Source: Zygnema cylindricum (Eukaryota; Streptophyta; Zygnematophyceae; Zygnematales; Zygnemataceae). Taken from it: a DNA stretch of 13,799 nt. Each line of letters starts with the position of its first letter. Position 1 is the first letter of the stretch. Position numbers and translations under genes: made by a program. This document shows, piece after piece, positions 8,115-13,799 of the stretch. The stretch spans positions 1 through 13,799 of the forward strand of contig JBBHKE010000214.1 in assembly GCA_037447655.1 (NCBI GenBank), read 5' to 3'. Under the pieces are notes generated by a model. It was not told the DNA's origin. It saw only the letters and a program-made list of their open reading frames with translations, and did not search any database.

Positions 8115-8135
8115 CACTAATAACGATTCGCGGTG
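8115..8135. mobile_element. Solo right terminus of the CACCG element family
   Basis: Ends ACGATTCGCGGTG followed by TA, matching the termini of 7028-7500. No matching left end is found between 7503 and 8114, so it is either a truncated copy or the right end of a composite running from 7028. Confidence 0.6.
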
Positions 8136-8137
8136 TA

Positions 8138-8355
8138 CACCGTGAATCGCTATTAGGGTTATCAACTTTTCGCCACTTAAAAACATCTTTTCTCCGTACA
8201 CACTTGTCCGATTTTCAGTTAAAGACCGCCAATCGGAAGCTGAGAACCCTATATTTCAGTCGCAACCCTCAGATTCGCAATCCGACGTGTGTGCACGGAG
8301 AAAATGTGTTTTTAAGTGGCAAAAAAGACATTAACACTAATAGCGATTCACGGTG
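8138..8355. mobile_element. MITE, 218 bp hairpin form, copy 1
   Basis: Starts CACCGTGAATCGCTATTAG and ends with its reverse complement; TA is at 8136-8137 and 8356-8357. Inverted similarity extends about 70 bp inward on each side (CCACTTAAAAACA and TTCTCCGTRCACAC blocks), so the single strand folds into a long hairpin. No coding capacity. Confidence 0.85.
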
Positions 8356-8357
8356 TA

Positions 8358-8704
8358 CTGCGAAAGCAAACTCTTGGAATGACAATGTTTTGTTCGTCGG
8401 GAGGTTTCAAACGCTATTGCTTCGCGTCGGATTGGTTTAAATTGCTTTGCTCGATCGTGTCCGTCGATTTTTCGGTGACGTTGTTTCGGAGAATTCTGCT
8501 TCGGTTATAGTCGTGATATAAAAAAAAAACTCTTTTTTGAGGGTTTCGGGTTTTGGGCGGCTCGATATGTTGGAGTGGCCGCGAGTGACGCTGCTAAGGA
8601 AGTGGGAGTGTATTGTGCACACCGGGATGCTACGGATGACTTTATTCCGACGGCGGGTGAGATATTTGGTTATTTGGGAGTTGCTTTGTATGAGTTCCAC
8701 AGTA
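8358..8704. other. Spacer between two MITEs, no gene recognised
   Basis: An open frame crosses this spacer, but it also runs through the 46-bp element and has no recognisable motif. It is slightly more GC-rich than the surroundings. Nothing further is supported. Confidence 0.45.
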
Positions 8705-8750
8705 CACCGTGAATCGCTATTAGGGTCAACACTAATAGTGATACACGGTG
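8705..8750. mobile_element. Minimal 46-bp MITE consisting of two abutting termini
   Basis: CACCGTGAATCGCTATTAG is followed after a few bases by CACTAATAGTGATACACGGTG. The two arms match at 19 of 22 positions by hand alignment. The left flank is TA (8703-8704); the right flank is TT rather than TA, so the target duplication is imperfect. Confidence 0.75.
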
Positions 8751-8752
8751 TT

Positions 8753-9275
8753 CTACTTGTGGTCGACTTACGGAGTTTTCCAGTGCTTGTCTTAGGTTAT
8801 TTTTATCCTCAAGGTTTAGCTGCGGCCGTGGCTTTACATGAGTGGAAGCTTCTATCCTCCTTTTATCTGTTTGTTGCTATTATAATAATAATAAAAAAAG
8901 GGGCCGACATTATTAAAAAGCGCGATGGTAAACCATCTGAGTCCATGGGAACAAAAGGAAGTAACATTGCTAAAACTGAAAAACCTCATGATGGGGGAAT
9001 AAACAAAAAGGAAAATCAAGGCAAAAACAACGAAAAGACGAAAAGATGGCAGGGAAATCGAAAACACCCAACAAACAAAACTTCAAAGGAAAAATCCAAC
9101 ATGTATCAAAAAAAAATAAAAACCCCAACATAACTAAAAATCTACGGAAAGCAACCACGTAAGTCCTCGAATCCCGGAGGAGCACGAGGAGGGAGTTCCG
9201 GAACACGTCGTCGATCCATAACTGCAATAGACGATCGAAGTAAGATAGAAGCCTGCACTCAAACTAAGACCAAAA
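8753..9275. other. Lys/Asn-rich open frame region, not recognised
   Basis: The plus-strand frame to 9133 encodes a Lys/Asn/Thr-rich tail after a hydrophobic stretch (YLFVAIIIIIKKG). The composition follows A-rich DNA, and the frame passes through the 46-bp MITE, so I do not call it a gene. A degraded retroelement ORF is possible but unproven. Confidence 0.35.
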
Positions 9276-9283
9276 ATATAAAC

Positions 9284-9329
<46 letters not shown>
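9276..9329. repeat. TA microsatellite
   Basis: About 50 bp of (TA)n after ATATAAACATATATATAAATA. Confidence 0.9.
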
Positions 9330-9331
<2 letters not shown>

Positions 9332-9907
9332 TTTATTTGATACTAATATTGCTCCATTTCATTTAGAGAAGAGAGAAAAAAGAGCGGTCGAGTGAGAAAG
9401 AGAGGGAGAGACGGGGGCGACGTAAACTTTTGCAAAGGACCCATGAATGAAAGTGGAGGTCCGAGACCCCAACGATTTTTTTTCCGTACATGCTTGTCAT
9501 TTCCGTACGTACATGCGTGTGACGAGCAGGGCAAAAAACAGCGTGTACTTTCCCACGTGCAAAAATATTCGAAAACGTTTGAGGCGTGAAATCCCGGTTT
9601 TCTATTCGTCAATAGGGTATTATTTTAATTAAAATCAGGTCGCGATTTGATTCCAGTAAAAGTGTGAAGATGAGCTGGCGTGAAGTGGAAATGGGTCGTG
9701 ATGATAATAACGACAAATTGGCATACCTTCCACGTTCCAAATTGACGCAAAATGTACTTTGGTTCTTGCACATATTTCGTACGACGTAATACTTTCTCGT
9801 TGCAAGTCCCATTTTCTATGAAAACGACGGAAAAAACCCCTTACTTGACCACATGGGCACACACCCTAAGCATTTACGTTGTGTATCGGGTAAAATCATG
9901 TCGCGGT

Positions 9908-9994
9908 AGATTCGTATCCGATATATCGATTATTGATCGGTCAGACGCCTCGATATATCGCACCGGGAACAACATATTATATCGCGATATATTT
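9908..9994. repeat. TATCG-rich cluster 1
   Basis: Repeated CGATATATCG, ATCGATTATTGATCG and ATCGCGATAT motifs. Related clusters are at 10775-10880 and, weaker, 12733-12870. Confidence 0.5.
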
Positions 9995-9997
9995 CAC

Positions 9998-10033
9998 GAT
10001 AAATAGTATTATTAAAAATTAATACTATTATCG
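9998..10033. repeat. AT-rich inverted repeat (hairpin)
   Basis: aatagtatta (10002-10011) pairs with taatactatt (10020-10029) around an 8-bp loop, and CGATA/TATCG extends the stem with one bulged base. Confidence 0.7.
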
Positions 10034-10774
10034 AAAACGAAAAATAGTATGGTACGCCTATAACGTGAATTTTGTCACGAAACTTCAATGACGACAGCGT
10101 AAGATGAAACCGCAAAAAAAATAATTCAATATATAATTAGTACGCAGTACGTAGTTACGTACATAACTTCAAATTTCAAACAAAAAGAGCACACTCATTT
10201 TGTCAAATGAAAATGATAATCCGACAACATTTTTTTTGCAAACTGTCATTTTTTTTGGAGACTGTTCGTTTCTGCAGCAAGGAAGACTTACCAATCTGCA
10301 ACAATCTGCAGCAAAATATGCTACAAAAAACATGTCAAAATATGTTATGTCAAATCTACTGTTTTCACATTAAGTATTTTGTTTTGGAGTTCGCACGTTA
10401 CAAGCCGTTTTTCATTATGTTCAAGAAATGGTGGATTCCAAAAATGGTTACAAAAATTATGCAGTATTTTTGTGTTCAAAATTGGTTCTGATATGATTTA
10501 AAAGTTTGAATGGTTAAGCGTGGTTGAGAAATGTTCTAATAAGTGTCATAAATGTGAATAACCATTATTATTGTTATTATGATTTGTGGTGTAATTTGGA
10601 CTAACACTAGCATCAGCAGAGCATTAGCACTTGTGCGTTACTTAGGAAGTCAAATTTTACAAGCATAATGTGAGAAAAAACTACAAAAATTAGTTTGAAA
10701 ACAAAAAAGAACAATCTGGAATGTGTATGGGGGCACAAATACATGCCAAGAATTAAGAAAAAACATGTGATAAA

Positions 10775-10880
10775 GCTTCGATGTATCGCGATAAAATGTA
10801 TCTGCATATCGGCCCGATACATCGACAAAATATCACGACATTTAGCTCCTCGATATGTCGAAGGGATATATCGCTTATCA
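10775..10880. repeat. TATCG-rich cluster 2
   Basis: Contains TTCGATGTATCGCGATA, CGATACATCGA, CTCGATATGTCGA and GATATATCGC. The CTCGATATRTCG core is shared with cluster 1. Confidence 0.5.
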
Positions 10881-11094
10881 GGTACCTAAAATTAGGTACA
10901 TGTCGAATATCGGCAAGTGGTATTAGGTACACAACACTACTAATGAAAAAGTACGTACTTAGAAAATGCTAAATAAACAGTACGATCGAATTGAAAGCCA
11001 CACGCCTTGCAGCTTGTAGGTGTGGTGGGAGTTCGAGGGGGTATTTAGGGTTTTAAAAGGTCTTGAGGGGATTTAAAAAGTAGAGAAGGGGGTC

Positions 11095-11440
11095 GTTGGT
11101 TTGGAAGAAGAAGACTTGTTTGGGAGAGAGTAAGGGGGAGAGGCTTAGAGAGAGGATTGGCTTAAGAAGAGTCAACCACCAACTTTCACATAAAGAAAAG
11201 GTTACGGAGGTTGAAAGGAGAGCAAGAGGGAGGAGGGTTTACTTAGGGAGGGAACCGAGGGAGGAAAGATACAGGGAGACATACCATTGTGGATGGTGTA
11301 GAGGGACGCGCGTGAGTGGAAGAAGGAAAACGTAAGAACAAAACGGGAAGCGAGGGGTGAGAAAGATAGGGCAAAGAGGCGAGAGAAGTGAAGCGAGAGG
11401 AGTTAAGAGTAAAAAATGGAAGGGATAGAGGGAATGGAAG
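11095..11440. repeat. Purine-rich (G/A) stretch
   Basis: The plus strand is dominated by GGAGAGA, GGGAGG and AAGAAG words. Open frames read Arg/Glu/Gly-rich on plus and Pro/Leu/Ser-rich on minus, as expected from composition. Confidence 0.55.
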
Positions 11441-11469
11441 GGAGCTAAGGTATAGTCACAATATGATGC

Positions 11470-11748
11470 ATCAATTAGTTCCTCATAGAGTTTGAGTTCT
11501 ACGGTGAATTTATCCCTTTGTTCTGACGGTGTGGAAATGTCACTTGCGTCCTGGAGCGGAAATCTGGTGAGTAATTCTACGACATAATTATCTATGGGAG
11601 GTGGATTGTTTTTTTTTTGCATGTCTCTTATCACCTTAATCTTTAATACGTACTTGAGCTCACCAAAGTCAACGTCATCGGACGCTCGCTGATCAAAGTA
11701 ACGATCAAAGTAGCTATCTAAGAAGATCACATGAAAAGCCCATAACAC
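11470..11748 (-). CDS. Possible exon or degraded coding fragment, function unknown
   Basis: The minus strand encodes a balanced, protein-like segment without low complexity. It includes SYFDRYFDQRASDD, GELKYVLKIKVIRDMQ, NYVVELLTRFPLQDASD, then FTVELKLYEELIDASY, before the frame enters the purine-rich tract. I do not recognise a family. A possible acceptor CTTCTTAG|AT lies near 11718, and no good donor was found. No neighbouring exon supports it, so it could be a gene fragment, a transposon remnant or chance. Confidence 0.3.
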
Positions 11749-12002
11749 AACTTGCGCCTACCAAAGGCCTACCAGAAAACGCCTACTTTTGAACTATGGT
11801 ACAAACTGAACTACAAACGCGCGTGACAAATGTAGACGAGTGTTTCAAAGTACATAGGGTTTGTTTTGTGTTTTTTTATTATAAAACAAAAAAAAAGAGA
11901 AATAAAATAACCCTAAACATACGGTCGCGCGGAGAAAACGAGGTGTGGCCCCAACCAGCGTGCTCGCGCGTGCGAAAAATCGCAAGGTTCAGTACAGTCC
12001 TG
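11749..12002. other. Spacer before the second MITE pair, nothing recognised
   Basis: AT-rich sequence with an A-rich stretch at 11881-11910 and a CG-rich patch (ggtcgcgcgg, gctcgcgcgtgcg) at 11922-11976. No supported gene. Confidence 0.45.
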
Positions 12003-12004
12003 TA

Positions 12005-12478
12005 CACCGCGAATCGTAATTAGAGTAAATAACGCTAATTCGGTCGCCCTAAATTTTGACTCTATCACGTTAAATAGAGTAAATGATTCTAAATTTTTCA
12101 TTATACTATTTAAGGTACTTTTTGAATGAGCGTTAATAACTCTAATACAATGTCGTTTTAAATAGTGTGGTGTACGGTCGGTGTCTGACCGTGCAAAATT
12201 GTACTTTATTAAGTAAAAAAGTACAAATAATGATTTAATACATGCCTTTATCATGTAACTGCGTTTTAACAAACCGCGAAGTGCAAACGTTATGGTGACG
12301 ATAAATTGTACGTTTTGTAAGATTTTGTACAAATACCTAATTTACAGTAGAGATATTCAGCGCCTCAAATTAGAATACTTAAATAAATTAGAGTAAATTC
12401 CTTTTTGAAAAAGTTCTATCACACAATTTAGAATTCATAACTCTAATTATTTCTTTACTCTAATCACGATTCGCGGTG
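12005..12478 (+). mobile_element. MITE, 474 bp, TA-flanked, long-form copy 2
   Basis: Starts CACCGCGAATCGTAATTAG and ends CTAATCACGATTCGCGGTG, with TA at 12003-12004 and 12479-12480. It matches the reverse complement of 7028-7500 along its length with scattered substitutions and small indels. Inside, ACGGTC (12174-12179) and GACCGT (12187-12192) form a small hairpin that is less perfect in copy 1. No transposase is encoded. Confidence 0.87.
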
Positions 12479-12485
12479 TACTATA

Positions 12486-12691
12486 CACCGTGTATCGTTA
12501 TTAGTGTTAATGTTTATACAGCGCCTTAAAACATCTTTTCTCCGTACACGCTTGTCGGATTTTGCATCTGACGGTTGCGATTGTAGGCCGAAAGATTGGC
12601 GTTTTCCATGCGAAAATCGGACAAGTGTGTACCGACAAAAGATGTTTAAAAGTGTCGAAAATTTTATTAACAATAATAGCGGTACACGGTG
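12486..12691. mobile_element. MITE, 206 bp hairpin form, copy 2
   Basis: Starts CACCGTGTATCGTTATTAG and ends AATAGCGGTACACGGTG, with TA at 12484-12485 and 12692-12693. It shares the AAAACATCTTTTCTCCGTACAC arm structure (split here into its AAAACATC and TTCTCCGTACAC parts) with 8138-8355. Its other arm carries the complementary GTGTGTACCGACAAAAGATGT. It sits five bases from the end of the 474-bp element. Confidence 0.85.
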
Positions 12692-12693
12692 TA

Positions 12694-12870
12694 GTGTTGC
12701 GCATCGGGAATTTTCTTTTCGCGATAAATTCGGTACTCGATATATTGATGTCAAACGGTTAGAGGGTCAGGTATATCGCTTCTTGACCCATAAAAAATAT
12801 CTCGTGTGCGTTGTGAGAGTAATGTTGTGTATTGGCAAGGTTTCGCCGATAATTGATATGTACCTTTTTT
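12694..12870. other. Spacer with weak TATCG cluster 3
   Basis: Contains CTCGATATATTGATG, GGTATATCGC and CCGATAATTGATATG, resembling the clusters at 9908 and 10775. No gene is seen. Confidence 0.4.
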
Positions 12871-12874
12871 TGGC

Positions 12875-13072
12875 TTGCCGATAATCGTTATACTGGCACA
12901 AAAAAAAACCCCCTGTTCTATTTTAGAATTAATAACACTAGTTTTGTGCAAGGAGACGTGGCGAATTGTAGTCCACTTCCTTAAATAGTGTTGTTAACTC
13001 TATTTTATGATTTTGGGCCACAAAAAGTCGCGACCGAATTAGTGTTATTCACACTAAAATCGATTAACGGTG
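12875..13072. mobile_element. Degraded CACCG-family element, right end clear
   Basis: The right end reads ATCGATTAACGGTG followed by TA (13073-13074). Its inward sequence (AATAACACTAATTCGGTCG on the reverse strand) matches the start of the 474-bp form. The left end is only suggested by GCCGATAATCGTTATA near 12877, which lacks the CACC start. Confidence 0.5.
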
Positions 13073-13074
13073 TA

Positions 13075-13453
13075 GTGTGTTTGCGTATTTAATCGAAACT
13101 GTCAATTTTTTATCCATCATATTGAGGAAGCTTTCCATCTCTGTTGATGCGCCAATTCTCGAAGTGAAAATAACCGCTATAAAAAGGTAAGACAATTTTT
13201 CATATGGCTTTTTCAATATTTATACATAACATCAAAGAGGGTATCAACTATTACTTTTTCTTGTGTGTTTATAAAATCAAAATTGCATCCAATTGAAAGT
13301 AAAAATCAATTGTGCTCGAATATGTTTAACCTCTAGACGACAATGAATGCAAAAGGCTCGCTTTACAACACTTCGTACCAAATACCGAAAAGAGAAAAAA
13401 CATGCAAAATAACGATATAACAATCTTCAACTAGAGTACGGATATAGAAGCTA
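13075..13453. other. AT-rich spacer, nothing recognised
   Basis: No recognisable coding, RNA gene or ordered repeat was found by reading both strands. Confidence 0.45.
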
Positions 13454-13500
13454 AACCGCCAATCGCTATCAGCGTAAAAAAATAAATAGCGTAAAAAAAT
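13454..13500. mobile_element. Possible degraded left terminus of the CACCG family
   Basis: AACCGCCAATCGCTATCAGCG after a TA resembles CACCGTGAATCGCTATTAG. It is followed by two copies of an AGCGTAAAAAAATAA unit. No matching right end is found before the window edge. Confidence 0.3.
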
Positions 13501-13515
13501 AATAAGTGTAATCAA

Positions 13516-13700
13516 CGGGAGGGAGAGGGGGAGGGAGAGAGGGAAGGGGAAGAGGAACGTTGAAGAGGAGTTAGAAGGGGGAGAATTATGGACTGGCCAG
13601 CGAGTGGAGGGGAAGAAGAGGAGATGGGGGAGTGCGGAGGGGAAAGAAGAGGAGATGGGGGGTGCAGGAAAGATACAAAATCTGATGGAAAAAAAGAAAA
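13516..13700. repeat. Purine-rich tract with a 30-bp tandem repeat
   Basis: The plus strand is nearly all G/A. Within it 13606-13635 and 13636-13665 are adjacent near-identical 30-bp units of the type ggagggga(a)agaagaggag ending in GTGC. Confidence 0.7.
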
Positions 13701-13799
13701 AAAGGAATAAAAAATGAGATTTGTCCTCTCTCCTCGCAGTTGTCGTTAGCCCCCTCTTAATTGCCTCCCATTCCCCCATCCTCGGATGCCGGGTGTGCT

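Larger units (their letters stand above)
9330..11094. other. Gene-poor AT-rich region with TATCG clusters
   Basis: No gene is supported. It contains a GA-rich stretch (9364-9420), TATCG clusters at 9908-9994 and 10775-10880, a hairpin at 9998-10033, short repeats of CTGCA/CTACA with CAAAATATG (10270-10350), and ATT trinucleotides near 10565. Short open frames are unrecognised and rich in Phe, Cys and Lys. Confidence 0.5.

Noticed and set aside
8105-8510. Plus-strand frames over the 218-bp MITE
   Set aside because: The frames follow the terminal repeats; related frames at the second copy differ and carry indels, so there is no coding constraint.
8537-9133. 198-codon plus-strand open frame
   Set aside because: It runs through the 46-bp element, ends in Lys/Asn-rich A-rich sequence and has no recognised domain; kept only as a described region.
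10207-10491. 94-codon plus-strand frame rich in Phe and Cys
   Set aside because: No recognisable domain, AT-driven composition and no splice or promoter context.
12504-12884. 126-codon plus-strand open frame
   Set aside because: Mostly translation of the 206-bp MITE and TATCG cluster; no motif.
1-13799. tRNA or rRNA genes
   Set aside because: No tRNA box A/B pairs with a cloverleaf and no conserved rRNA blocks were seen on reading both strands; a covariance-model scan could find something missed by eye.

Overview
The window looks like nuclear DNA from a streptophyte (green plant lineage). The one clear gene has plant-type GT-AG introns and an RLK/Pelle-type kinase domain of the kind found in plant receptor-like and U-box kinases. 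The rest is AT-rich, gene-poor and full of microsatellites and small transposons. A charophycean alga such as Chara, or an early land plant, would fit, but the species is an inference. I see no bacterial, organellar or viral genes.

Layout. Positions 1-1200 are low-complexity: a purine-rich stretch, a pyrimidine-rich stretch, then a C run, an A run and a long TA/TACA microsatellite. Positions 1201-2087 hold no recognisable gene and probably include the 3' flank of the gene that follows. Positions 2088-6157, on the minus strand, carry one multi-exon gene. Read 5' to 3', its four recognised exons are 5444-6157 (pseudokinase copy A), 4230-4928 (pseudokinase copy B), 2688-3830 (complete kinase) and 2088-2429 (coiled coil and stop). 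All three introns have GT-AG borders and phase 0, and the joined frame is open for 965 codons. Copies A and B are a tandem exon duplication that also carried flanking intron sequence. The first coding exon may lie further upstream. Positions 6158-7027 are the 5' flank or an upstream intron, with a CT-rich tract, a 45-bp minisatellite and a cluster of TGAC palindromes.

From 7028 to 13799 the DNA is repeat-rich. It contains a family of small non-autonomous DNA transposons whose ends read CACCGYGAATCG and are flanked by TA. There are two copies of a roughly 474-bp form in opposite orientation (7028-7500 and 12005-12478), two of a 206-218-bp hairpin form (8138-8355 and 12486-12691), one 46-bp form that is little more than its two ends (8705-8750), and several solo or degraded ends. 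Other contents are a GTAC-rich, CCCTAAA-containing stretch, three TATCG-rich clusters, a TA microsatellite, purine-rich tracts, and one weak coding-like fragment at 11470-11748 on the minus strand. No transposase is visible, so the elements would have to be moved from elsewhere.

The main biological interest is the gene: two catalytically dead kinase-like domains in front of a nearly canonical kinase and a C-terminal coiled coil. This resembles the plant tandem kinase-pseudokinase architecture, where dead domains can regulate or bait signalling. That role is inferred here from domain order only.
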